Shown: one piece after another, positions 1-7,247 of the stretch
Layout: the number at the start of each line of letters is the position of its first letter
How positions within the stretch are numbered: position 1 is the first letter of the stretch
Source of the DNA: Candidatus Methanoperedens sp.
GTDB taxonomy: Archaea > Halobacteriota > Methanosarcinia > Methanosarcinales > Methanoperedenaceae
DNA: 32,496 nt
NCBI GenBank assembly: GCA_021409285.1
Contig: JAGFND010000015.1
Span: 1-32,496, forward strand
Direction: 5' to 3'
Notes under the pieces: generated by a model
The model's database searches: none
What the model was told of the DNA's origin: nothing
The model's input: only the letters and a program-made list of their open reading frames with translations
Program-made: the position numbers and the translations under genes

Positions 1-1078
1 GCAGAACGTGCACAGAACCTGACCAAGTTATGCCGAACTTTTTGGCATAGTAGGAGTCCACGTCCTTGGTCACTATTCTTGCATATCTTTCTGGCATCTT
101 TGAATCTGTTTTCCATCCCCGCTGTTTGCACATAATAGACCTGGGAACACCATCGAGTTCGTCTCTGGTCTGGGCGTGGTAACGGAAAAGGTGCGTGTGG
201 ATACGCTTGGTTATTTTGGGAAGAACGAGTCTTTCTGCACGCTTGTTGTGTCTTTCAACAGTTCTAAGTATCATGGCTCTGAAGCCATTGTAGTCTAAAG
301 GAACAGGGCCATTTGCAGTCTTTTCGAGGTCTATCCATAGGGGAGCCTCAGGATTAGTTTTAAATGGGTGGTTATCAAGCCAGACATGCAAGTAGGAAGA
401 TGAAGAAACGAATCTAACAGGCTCCCCTCTCATGGTTTTATCATACATTGTGACTTTAGCTCCAAGTTCATCAAAAGTGACATGCTTGATCTGGCGCGAG
501 CCTATGCCGCCGATCCTGATGCCGACTTCTCTTGCCATCTCAAAAAAGGCTTTGTCCCTGGGATTGATCGAAGCGTCGCTGAGGAATTTCATTTCTTCTT
601 CTGTGGGGATATCCTCTCCAGCTTTCAGCTTTTGCGGCTTACTGACTTTTATCTTTATGACTTCACTTGGATACTTGAGGACAGGGATCAAACGAGTCAT
701 CTCTTCTTTCTGTGGATAACCGTCAGGATAGCCGTATTCGTTTCTCAACCACGATACGAACTTCCTGAGTACAACTCTGTAGTCATGTTGAGACCATTCG
801 CCTTTATTTGGGTCAGTATCTATCTTATCCAGAATGTCCCTGACATCATCTTTTGTGATCCAGTCCCAATCTTTGTTTATCATTTCAGATAACCGTTTCA
901 TGCTCGATAACAGCTTGAGTATTCTGGATTGAGAAAGTTTCTTATCGCCCCAGCCTGTGTGGCAATCTGCAGAAAATTTGAGTAATAACAGCTTATTTCG
1001 TTCACCTATTCTTGTTGATTTCCTGATCTGCTCCTTCAGAGCATCAAGGTTTTTGCTAAAATGATGTATGTCTATCAT
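1..1078 (-). CDS. Tyrosine recombinase / phage-type integrase, C-terminus cut by window edge
   Basis: This frame is open from an ATG at 1078 to the left edge, giving 359 residues without a stop; the C-terminal tail lies outside. The N-terminal half (about 1-145) looks like a SAM-like core-binding domain. The catalytic half carries the expected residues: Arg188 in GIRIGG, a candidate Lys in YDKTMRG, His296-x-x-Arg299 in THLFRYHAQT, a GW at 321-322, and the nucleophile Tyr332 in MPERYAR. It therefore looks intact and able to cut and rejoin DNA. Family knowledge: archaeal integrases of this type drive site-specific integration of proviruses and plasmids, often into tRNA genes. It starts 86 bp beyond the 3' end of tRNA-Thr on the same strand, which suggests an integrated element extending leftwards out of the window. 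A TATA-like stretch lies near 1105-1115. Confidence 0.9.
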   Translation of the reverse strand, partial: MIDIHHFSKNLDALKEQIRKSTRIGERNKLLLLKFSADCHTGWGDKKLSQSRILKLLSSMKRLSEMINKDWDWITKDDVRDILDKIDTDPNKGEWSQHDYRVVLRKFVSWLRNEYGYPDGYPQKEEMTRLIPVLKYPSEVIKIKVSKPQKLKAGEDIPTEEEMKFLSDASINPRDKAFFEMAREVGIRIGGIGSRQIKHVTFDELGAKVTMYDKTMRGEPVRFVSSSSYLHVWLDNHPFKTNPEAPLWIDLEKTANGPVPLDYNGFRAMILRTVERHNKRAERLVLPKITKRIHTHLFRYHAQTRDELDGVPRSIMCKQRGWKTDSKMPERYARIVTKDVDSYYAKKFGITWSGSVHVL

Positions 1079-1163
1079 GTCCAATCACTTCCGTATTCTT
1101 GTACGATACTATAATGCTTTGGAGTGCAGGACGAAAGTAATCGGATTCGTACTAATAACAAGA

Positions 1164-1237
1164 AGCCCCGGGAGGGGTTTGAACCCTCGACCTAGAGATT
1201 ACAAATCTCTCGCTCTGCCAGGCTGAGCCACCGAGGC
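1164..1237 (-). tRNA. tRNA-Thr (TGT)
   Basis: The reverse strand folds as a complete cloverleaf. The acceptor arm GCCTCGG pairs with CCGGGGC with one G-T pair. A five-pair anticodon stem closes the loop TTTGTAA, giving anticodon TGT. The T arm reads GAGGG-TTCAAAC-CCCTC. CCA is not encoded. An integrase gene follows its 3' end on the same strand, so this tRNA is a candidate attachment site. Confidence 0.93.
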
Positions 1238-1304
1238 TAATGGAAAAGCTTTCGCTTGTAAGGATTGATTTGCATTTAAAAGCTTCGGTGAATCGGAAGA
1301 ACTG

Positions 1305-1511
1305 TCATGGAGGGGCGATGAATCTGTTCTTTGTGAATTCCTCGATAACAAGGTCTTTTACAGGGATATCTTCTTCTTTGCATTTTTCCTCTTTCCATGC
1401 TTCTATAGATCGAAAAATATGGAAAACGCCGTCTTTTTCCAGGGAGGCCTGGAGGTTTGGATCTTCCGCCTTATTTAAAAATGTCCGATACCCTTCCAGA
1501 AGTGTCTTCAT
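1305..1511 (-). CDS. Small conserved-looking protein, function unknown
   Basis: A 68-residue acidic protein whose ATG overlaps the stop of the upstream UPF0179 gene by four bases (ATGA), so it is probably translated by coupling. It is soluble and mostly helical in character, with one cysteine in a KEEKCKEED stretch; no recognised domain or signal peptide is visible. It is the last gene of the egsA-UPF0179 run and ends 68 bp before tRNA-Thr. The family is not recognised. The ATGA overlap and the lack of a competing frame are the main reasons to accept it. Confidence 0.65.
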   Translation of the reverse strand: MKTLLEGYRTFLNKAEDPNLQASLEKDGVFHIFRSIEAWKEEKCKEEDIPVKDLVIEEFTKNRFIAPP

Positions 1512-1960
1512 GTTCTTTTCACTTCAACTACCTTTAAAGAAAAACCTTTCTCGCATTGTTCTGACAGTTCATCAAGTACATCAATTATCGTGAATTTTTC
1601 ACCCTTTTTTAATCCTGAAGGACGGCACATGACATAGTTTTCACAGTCTGAATTATTGCAATTTGCAAGATCATATACTATTGTTGAACCTTTGATAGCT
1701 TTCCTGGACTCAACCGTCATTCTTACAGGTATTTCCATGACTTCAACCGCCAGAACACCTGTATCATGAACCGCACATTCATGTTTCACACCTTTTCGAA
1801 GATTGATGATCTTGTATGTGCTCCCTGAATTTAGCCCCAGACAGGTTTTATTGAGTTTGCATGGTTCGCATTCTCTTGCGCCTCCTTTGAAAATGAATTC
1901 GTTCCCAACCTTTGCAAGTTTTGTCCCTATCAAAGTTATTATTATATCCGATTCTTCCAT
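1508..1960 (-). CDS. UPF0179 family cysteine-rich protein
   Basis: A 150-residue protein matching the archaeal UPF0179 family, recognised by the N-terminal ITLIGTKLAKVGNEF block, the CEPCKLNKTC cluster and the AIKGSTIVYDLANC region. It has eight cysteines. Six form two CxxC/CxxxxxC-style groups, suggesting bound zinc or an iron-sulfur cluster (inference). The ATG at 1960 is chosen because GGTGA stands 5 nt upstream; a longer frame needs a TTG at 1975 with no ribosome site, and family members usually start right before the ITLIG block. It lies 21 bp after egsA on the same strand. The biochemical role of UPF0179 is not known to me. Confidence 0.87.
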   Translation of the reverse strand: MEESDIIITLIGTKLAKVGNEFIFKGGARECEPCKLNKTCLGLNSGSTYKIINLRKGVKHECAVHDTGVLAVEVMEIPVRMTVESRKAIKGSTIVYDLANCNNSDCENYVMCRPSGLKKGEKFTIIDVLDELSEQCEKGFSLKVVEVKRT

Positions 1961-1981
1961 ATTATTCACCTTCAATTATTA

Positions 1982-3043
1982 TTAGATCACATTTGTTATT
2001 CTTGCCATTTTCTCTGCTGCTTCAAGGGTTAATCCTGTGCCAAGTATTGTGTATCTCTCCGGTCTGATATTATGTGCAATAAGGAGTGCCCTGATAATAT
2101 ACTCTTCCTCTATCCCGAGTTCGGAAGCGCTCACAGGTGCGCCGATTTTATGGAGAGCCGAACGTATCTCCATCCAGTTCCCGCCGTGAAGGTACATCAT
2201 CATGATCGTCCCTACCCCGCATTGCTCCCCATGTAATGCAGGGTTGGGTGCTATCTCATCAAGAGCGTGGCTGAATTTATGTTCTGAACCGCTTGCAGGA
2301 CGTGATGAACCTGCAATACTCATGGCGACTCCGCTTGCCACAAGCGCTTTCATCACTGTCCATGCCGACTCTTCAATGCCCGGTTTTATTGTGTCGGCGG
2401 ATTCTATCAATATTCTAGCAGTCATTTTTGAGATTATTGAAGCATATTCCGAGAAGGGTTCGTTTCGCAGCCTGTATGCAAGTTCCCAGTCACGAACCGC
2501 TGTGTAGTTGGAAATGATGTCGCCACATCCTGCTGCCAGCAGCCTGTACGGGGCCGCAGAAATGATAGCGGTATCTGCGACCACAGCAATGGGTGTATTT
2601 GCATCCTCTGAAACTGTCGTTTTGCCCTTTATTATAGATGCTCGCCCCGACACGATACCGTCATGCGATGCAGCCGTAGGAACGCTTATAAAGGGAAGGT
2701 CAAGCTGTTTTGAAGCAAGTTTGGCTATATCTATAGATTTCCCACCTCCCACTCCAAGCACAAAAGATGATCCCGTCTCGTTTGCTATTTGTTTTACCTT
2801 ATATACCTCCTCTATCGTTGGATCTTTTACGATCGCAATATTCACATTGAAATCCTCATCTTCAAGTATCACTTCAACAGTTTTCCCCGCAGCTTTTTGT
2901 GTTTGAGCTCCTGAGACTACCAGCGCGTTCCCATTAAGCTTAAGGTCTTTACATACCTTACCAGTGTCATTTATTACACCATGACCAACCACAACGTTTC
3001 TCGGAAGCTGCATCCATTTGTTCTTGTGTTTATTTTCTATCAT
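1982..3043 (-). CDS. egsA: sn-glycerol-1-phosphate dehydrogenase
   Basis: A 353-residue enzyme that reduces dihydroxyacetone phosphate to sn-glycerol-1-phosphate with NAD(P)H. This sets the stereochemistry of archaeal ether lipids and acts in the cytosol. It belongs to the iron/zinc alcohol dehydrogenase-like fold. The dinucleotide-binding glycines are at [12 protein letters not shown] (98-108). The metal ligands expected for the family are present: Asp175 in GCGDII, His255 in SGSEHKF and His271 in LHGEQCG. Length is normal for archaeal members. The ATG at 3043 is kept, although the conserved part begins at [10 protein letters not shown], residue 11. It heads a run with UPF0179 and a 68-residue protein, and starts only 11 bp from a divergent gene. 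Confidence 0.96.
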   Translation of the reverse strand: MIENKHKNKWMQLPRNVVVGHGVINDTGKVCKDLKLNGNALVVSGAQTQKAAGKTVEVILEDEDFNVNIAIVKDPTIEEVYKVKQIANETGSSFVLGVGGGKSIDIAKLASKQLDLPFISVPTAASHDGIVSGRASIIKGKTTVSEDANTPIAVVADTAIISAAPYRLLAAGCGDIISNYTAVRDWELAYRLRNEPFSEYASIISKMTARILIESADTIKPGIEESAWTVMKALVASGVAMSIAGSSRPASGSEHKFSHALDEIAPNPALHGEQCGVGTIMMMYLHGGNWMEIRSALHKIGAPVSASELGIEEEYIIRALLIAHNIRPERYTILGTGLTLEAAEKMARITNVI

Positions 3044-3072
3044 AAAGGCCCTTTATGAATATAATAGATACA
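3026..3072. promoter_or_regulatory. Overlapping divergent promoters of egsA and the DUF63 gene
   Basis: Only 11 bp separate the two start codons. A TATA-like TATTATATTC on the minus strand (about 3058-3068) lies roughly 20-25 nt ahead of the egsA ATG, inside the first codons of the DUF63 gene. A TTTATTTT on the plus strand (about 3027-3034) lies about 25 nt ahead of the DUF63 ATG, inside egsA. Each gene would be leaderless and each promoter would sit in the other's coding sequence. The TATA calls are by eye. Confidence 0.5.
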
Positions 3073-3915
3073 ATCTGGCAGTTCATAAATACATATTACA
3101 TCGATGGCATAAAGAACGATACATCTTATAATATCGTGGATACCGTTACTTATGCAATAATACTTGGTATTAGTATTTTTGGAATCTTAAAGCTACTGAG
3201 AAAATCAAAGATAGTTATCGATACACGCTTCATAATAGCGATTGTGCCGTATATCCTGGCCGGGTCGTCACTGCGCGTTCTCAAGGATTCGGGGTTTTTC
3301 GCACCTCCCTGGAAATATCTGTTCGTCACCCCTTTTATATATTTTGTCATCTTCGCTGTTGCTATCAGTGTTCTTGCGCTTTGTGTTTATCTTGAGAGAA
3401 GTGGAAAAATCAGAGACTATCATCCATTTTTTGCTTATTTCGGGCTGGCCTGGACAATATTCAATCTGGCCATCCTTTTAATGGTAGATCAAATAAAATA
3501 CCCAGTGGCTGCAGCAGCTATATTTACTCTCGGTATCGGAATAACATTTGCGATATATTTCATTTCAAAAAGAATCAATTTCGAACTCCTGACCGATAAA
3601 CTCAATATATCAATCCTCTTCGCCCATATGTTAGATGCGTCTTCCACATTTATCGGGATGGACTGGCTTGGCTATTATGAAAAGCATGTGGCTCCGTCAT
3701 TTTTTATTGATCTGGCAGGGAATTATATGGAGCATCCTGCAATCATCATGTATGTATTGAAATTATCAGTATTCATACCAGTATTATATATGATCGACAA
3801 CAAATTTGAAAATGAAAGAGAAAAAGAGCTCATAGCCATGATGAAACTTGCAATACTTGTCCTGGGGCTTTCGCCAGCAGTCAGGAACACTCTCCGCATC
3901 CTGATGGGAGTATGA
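3055..3915 (+). CDS. DUF63 family integral membrane protein
   Basis: A 286-residue archaeal membrane protein with about seven to eight hydrophobic segments. It matches DUF63 through the early VDTVTYAIILGI segment, the RxLxDSGFF-x-PPWKY-x-xVTPxIY block and the DASSTFIG block in the second half. Function is unknown. It is divergent from egsA, and the next gene, a SpoIIM-like membrane protein, starts one base after its stop, so the two are surely co-transcribed. A role in membrane or envelope biology would fit the company it keeps, but that is inference from neighbours only. Confidence 0.85.
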   Translation: MNIIDTIWQFINTYYIDGIKNDTSYNIVDTVTYAIILGISIFGILKLLRKSKIVIDTRFIIAIVPYILAGSSLRVLKDSGFFAPPWKYLFVTPFIYFVIFAVAISVLALCVYLERSGKIRDYHPFFAYFGLAWTIFNLAILLMVDQIKYPVAAAAIFTLGIGITFAIYFISKRINFELLTDKLNISILFAHMLDASSTFIGMDWLGYYEKHVAPSFFIDLAGNYMEHPAIIMYVLKLSVFIPVLYMIDNKFENEREKELIAMMKLAILVLGLSPAVRNTLRILMGV

Positions 3916-3916
3916 T

Positions 3917-4501
3917 ATGGGAAATGATCTTGATTATCTCAGATCTTCTACAAAATATATCATTCTAATGACGATTATTTTCATTCTTTCTATGATAGCC
4001 GGACTGCTTGTTGCCATTAAGTATCCTGGGCTTTCTGCAGGCTATTTGAAGGAATTCGAAGGATCATATGGCTGGCTGAAGACCGTCGATCCATTATTGA
4101 TCATGCTTGTGATATTCGCAAATAATGCATTAAAAAGCCTGGCTGCTCTTGTGATGGGCGCCGCGCTGGGAATAATCCCTATCCTCTTTGTTATCGGGAA
4201 TGGGATGATCATAAGCATTCTGGCTGATGCGGTTTCAAGACAGCATGGAACTCTTTTTGTGATAAAGGCCCTCCTTCCGCACGGTATAATTGAGGTTCCG
4301 ATGATATTGATCAGTACAGGGATCGGTCTCAGGATCGGACATTTGATGTTCATGTCTTTTATGGGACAGAGGGCTGACATCAAAAAGGAATTAAAGATGG
4401 GAACAGGATTCTTCCTCAGGAGAATTGCTCCGCTCCTTTTTGTTGCAGCTTTCATCGAGACCTTTGTTACGCCGTATATTGTAATGTTCCCGGGTCCGTA
4501 G
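3917..4501 (+). CDS. SpoIIM-like (stage II sporulation protein M / DUF95) membrane protein
   Basis: A 194-residue protein with about five membrane segments. The block FANNALKSLAALVMGAALG followed by NGMIISILAD and the LLPHGIIEVPMILIS motif are hallmarks of the SpoIIM family, which in archaea is common and unrelated to sporulation. The conserved HGIIE-P motif in the membrane suggests a transport or membrane-remodelling role, but the function is not established. It directly follows the DUF63 gene and precedes tRNA-Ser by 44 bp. Confidence 0.88.
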   Translation: MGNDLDYLRSSTKYIILMTIIFILSMIAGLLVAIKYPGLSAGYLKEFEGSYGWLKTVDPLLIMLVIFANNALKSLAALVMGAALGIIPILFVIGNGMIISILADAVSRQHGTLFVIKALLPHGIIEVPMILISTGIGLRIGHLMFMSFMGQRADIKKELKMGTGFFLRRIAPLLFVAAFIETFVTPYIVMFPGP

Positions 4502-4545
4502 GCAATATTAATAAGCAATGCCGACCATTCCGAATAAAATATTCT

Positions 4546-4630
4546 GCCGAGGTAGCCAAGCGGCCCACGGCGCTGGTCTTGAAAACCAGTTGTGCTACGC
4601 ACAGCAGGAGTTCAAATCTCCTCCTCGGCG
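4546..4630 (+). tRNA. tRNA-Ser (TGA)
   Basis: A class II tRNA with a long variable arm (GTGCTACGCAC region). The acceptor GCCGAGG pairs with CCTCGGC. The anticodon loop CTTGAAA gives TGA. The T arm is GGAGTTCAAATCTCC. The discriminator is G, as expected for serine, and CCA is not encoded as a full triplet. It ends 18 bp from the convergent zinc-finger gene. Confidence 0.95.
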
Positions 4631-4648
4631 CCTTTGTTCTTCTTTAAC

Positions 4649-5521
4649 TCATGGAGAATGATTATTCTTCATATGTATAATCAGCTTCCTTCCTTCTATC
4701 ACAACACCACATTTCGGGCACTGCCTGAAACCATGTTCCTCTTTTAAATGAGAATCCATTTTTACATGTGATCTCAGAACACCGCAGACCTCACATTCGA
4801 TATAAAAATGTACTTTCTTAAGATGCTCATTAAGGCTATTACTCTCGATTAGGTCTGCACATCTTGGACATACCTTCTTATTATGATAGGTGAGAATATG
4901 TGCCTTGAACTCGTTCTTCAAAACGAACCTGCTGCATACGGCACACTGAACCATATCATGGATCTGCATATGTTCTGTCAACCAATCAGGTTTTACGGGA
5001 TTGCTGCAGACGTCGCACAATAAATATGCATGAACATTTCTTAGGTGAGACGAAATATCCTGCATATCTATCAATAGACTGCATTCATGGCAAACGCTTT
5101 TTCCATGTTTTCCTATGAGATGTTCATCCAGATCCTTTGAATACTCTCTGCAAATGGCGCAGCATTGCATACCATGTGATATCAGCATATGCTTCTTAAT
5201 GTCTTTTTCTGCACATACCATCATGCAGAAACTGCATTCTGTGTAATTATGTTTTGATAAGAGATGTTTCCCATACTCAAAAAAGAATATTTGTTCATTA
5301 CATTCGATGCACCTGAATCTTTCATCACGATAATTTTTATAGATTTGTTTATGATACCGTTCTAAATGTTCATTAAGCCTGCAAGAACTGAAAAGATGAT
5401 TACAATGCGGACAATTTTCATAGCCGTGGGAATTGATCAGATGATCGTCAAACTCCATGAAAGAAATCATCTCACCGCATTCGAAACATCTAACTGGATC
5501 AAAAAGAGAATGATCTGGCAT
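4649..5521 (-). CDS. Protein of eleven tandem C2H2-type zinc fingers
   Basis: A 290-residue protein built almost wholly from eleven C2H2 units of the form C-x2-C-x(10-12)-H-x(3-4)-H. The first starts at CFEC near residue 12 and the last ends at HMKNNH near the C-terminus. Linkers from the last His to the next Cys are nearly all four residues (HGYENC, HNYTEC, HGKSVC, HGFRQC), tighter than the TGEKP linkers of eukaryotic fingers. The longest break, about 12 residues, lies between fingers 2 and 3. No other domain is visible. Such arrays usually bind nucleic acid or protein; which one here is unknown. The ATG at 5521 is preferred over a TTG four codons upstream, because it sits about 26 nt from a TATA box and would be leaderless. 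Confidence 0.88.
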   Translation of the reverse strand: MPDHSLFDPVRCFECGEMISFMEFDDHLINSHGYENCPHCNHLFSSCRLNEHLERYHKQIYKNYRDERFRCIECNEQIFFFEYGKHLLSKHNYTECSFCMMVCAEKDIKKHMLISHGMQCCAICREYSKDLDEHLIGKHGKSVCHECSLLIDMQDISSHLRNVHAYLLCDVCSNPVKPDWLTEHMQIHDMVQCAVCSRFVLKNEFKAHILTYHNKKVCPRCADLIESNSLNEHLKKVHFYIECEVCGVLRSHVKMDSHLKEEHGFRQCPKCGVVIEGRKLIIHMKNNHSP

Positions 5522-5542
5522 CGAAAATCTCAATGTGGGGAG

Positions 5543-5580
5543 AAATATAAATAATATCGGTCATCTATCAGGGCGATAGA
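5543..5580 (-). promoter_or_regulatory. TATA box and 6-bp inverted repeat ahead of the zinc-finger gene
   Basis: An A/T-rich TATA element (ATTTATATTT on the minus strand, about 5543-5552) lies some 26 nt before the ATG at 5521. Immediately behind it, at 5564-5580, is the inverted repeat TCTATC-agggc-GATAGA, well placed for a regulator next to the TATA site. No protein is known to bind it. Confidence 0.45.
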
Positions 5581-5678
5581 ATTCAGAACACTGTTATTAG
5601 ATTTATTACTGCCAGTTATCAAGTCAAACAATAAATATTATATATGGTAATGTTGTATTAAGCTGCGGTGAAGATCAA

Positions 5679-6953
5679 ATGAGTCACGTCATCGGATTAA
5701 AATGCAGGGAATGCGGTGCAGAATACCCTGCCGTTATCCAGAATACATGTTATGAGTGTTTCGGCCCACTTGAAGTCAACTACGACTGGGATTTCATTTC
5801 AAATAATATTAGCAAAGAAAAAATTGCATCAGGTCCAAAATCCATCTGGAGATATTCAGACCTCCTGCCGCTTGAATCCGAAAAAAGAATAGACCTTGGT
5901 GCTGGTTTTAATAAGCTTCACCGTGCAGAGCGCCTGGGTGCGGCATTCGGACTTGATGAACTATACATCCTTGATGAATCCGTGAATCCGACCAATTCCT
6001 TCAAAGATCGAGTGACATCAGTCGCTATTTCCAAGGCCATTGAATTCGATGTAAAAGCTGTTGGATGCGCGAGCACAGGTAACCTTGCGGCAGCGGTCGG
6101 TGCTCATGCAGCAAAAGCAGGGCTGCCGGCATACATATTCATTCCTGCTACGATAGAGCTTGGGAAGATCGTGCAGATGCTTGTCTACGGTCCCAACGTG
6201 ATCGCGGTCGAAGGCACATATGATGACGCCAACCGCCTCGCAAGCGAAGTGGCAGACTCACATCCGGATTGGGCTTTTGTCAATATCAATATCCGTCCAT
6301 ATTATACAGAAGGTTCAAAGACTCTGGCATATGAGACAGCCGAACAATTAAATTGGGAGGTGCCTGACCACATAGTTGCTCCCATGGCAAGCGGGGCTCT
6401 CCTTTGTGCCATCTCGCGCGGTTATAAAGAACTTGAGCGCATCGGTCTCGTTGACGTTGCAGATGTCAGGATATCCGGTTCACAGCCGCTAAACTGTTCT
6501 CCGATATCATGCGCAGTACAGCGGAATAGTGAAGTCGTGCCAGTCAGGAAATTTGAAACAGTGGCGCACAGCCTTGCAATAGGAAATCCTGCTGACGGCT
6601 ACTATGCCAAGAAGACGATCCTTGATTCCGGAGGCTATGCTGCCACGCCAACTGATGTAGAAATAATTGAAGCGATACATCTTCTTGCAAGAACAGAAGG
6701 CATTTTCACTGAGCCTGCAGGAGGAACGACAGTTGCGGGTTTAAAGAAACTTGTGGAGAGCGGCCATATACAGCACGATGAACGAGTCGTGATATATGTG
6801 ACCGGGAACGGCCTTAAAGCTCAGGACACACTGCTTAAGTCACTTCAGCGTCCGCCCGTTATCAAACCGACCTTGAGCGAGTTCGAAAACCTGACAAAGC
6901 CAAAACTTGAGATTCATGAACATATAGAGGCTGCATCTCTTGCTAATATATAA
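5679..6953 (+). CDS. thrC: Threonine synthase
   Basis: A 424-residue PLP enzyme converting O-phosphohomoserine to threonine. The N-terminal zinc-ribbon-like segment has Cys9, Cys12, Cys24 and Cys27. The PLP lysine is Lys109 in NPTNSFKDR. The phosphate-binding region is ASTGNLAAAVGAHA, and a C-terminal VTGNGLKAQD matches the threonine synthase end motif rather than threonine dehydratase. The ATG at 5679 has GGTGA 7 nt upstream, and a TATA stretch lies at about 5635-5645. It is followed 11 bp later by a small ubiquitin-like protein gene that is probably co-transcribed. Confidence 0.96.
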   Translation: MSHVIGLKCRECGAEYPAVIQNTCYECFGPLEVNYDWDFISNNISKEKIASGPKSIWRYSDLLPLESEKRIDLGAGFNKLHRAERLGAAFGLDELYILDESVNPTNSFKDRVTSVAISKAIEFDVKAVGCASTGNLAAAVGAHAAKAGLPAYIFIPATIELGKIVQMLVYGPNVIAVEGTYDDANRLASEVADSHPDWAFVNINIRPYYTEGSKTLAYETAEQLNWEVPDHIVAPMASGALLCAISRGYKELERIGLVDVADVRISGSQPLNCSPISCAVQRNSEVVPVRKFETVAHSLAIGNPADGYYAKKTILDSGGYAATPTDVEIIEAIHLLARTEGIFTEPAGGTTVAGLKKLVESGHIQHDERVVIYVTGNGLKAQDTLLKSLQRPPVIKPTLSEFENLTKPKLEIHEHIEAASLANI

Positions 6954-6964
6954 AGGTGATACAA

Positions 6965-7240
6965 ATGGTCAAAGTAAGATTTTCTTCTGCATTGAGCAAT
7001 GTTACTCATGCTCGTGAAACGACTCTTGAACTCGGAGATACAACCGTTAAAACAGTGCTGGATAAACTCATTGAGAATTTTGGGCCTGACTTTGAAAAAA
7101 GGATTCTTGACAAAGGCGAAATAAGGCGGTTTGTCAACCTGTATGTGAACGGTGAGGATATAAGGCATCTGAAAGGTCTTGCAAGCCCTGTAAAAGATGC
7201 TGATGAAATATCAATTCTGCCAGCAGTGAGTGGCGGTTAG
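6965..7240 (+). CDS. Ubiquitin-like small modifier / MoaD-ThiS family sulfur carrier
   Basis: A 91-residue beta-grasp protein ending in SGG, the terminus that MoaD, ThiS and archaeal SAMP proteins need for adenylation and thiocarboxylate or isopeptide formation. The region LPAVSGG and the central VNLYVNGEDIRHLKG fit MoaD-like members. The ATG at 6965 is chosen because AAGGTGA lies 5-6 nt upstream; a GTG at 6956 overlaps that site and is unlikely. It lies directly behind thrC. It could supply sulfur for molybdopterin, tRNA thiolation or amino-acid synthesis, or act as a protein modifier; sequence alone does not decide. No E1-like partner is in the window. Confidence 0.9.
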   Translation: MVKVRFSSALSNVTHARETTLELGDTTVKTVLDKLIENFGPDFEKRILDKGEIRRFVNLYVNGEDIRHLKGLASPVKDADEISILPAVSGG

Positions 7241-7247
7241 GAAAATT

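Noticed and set aside
482-892. Plus-strand open frame of 136 residues
   Set aside because: It is antisense to the integrase, whose frame holds all catalytic motifs; the plus-strand translation resembles no protein.
4042-4602. Minus-strand open frame of 186 residues
   Set aside because: It is antisense to the SpoIIM-like gene and runs through tRNA-Ser, so it is a shadow.
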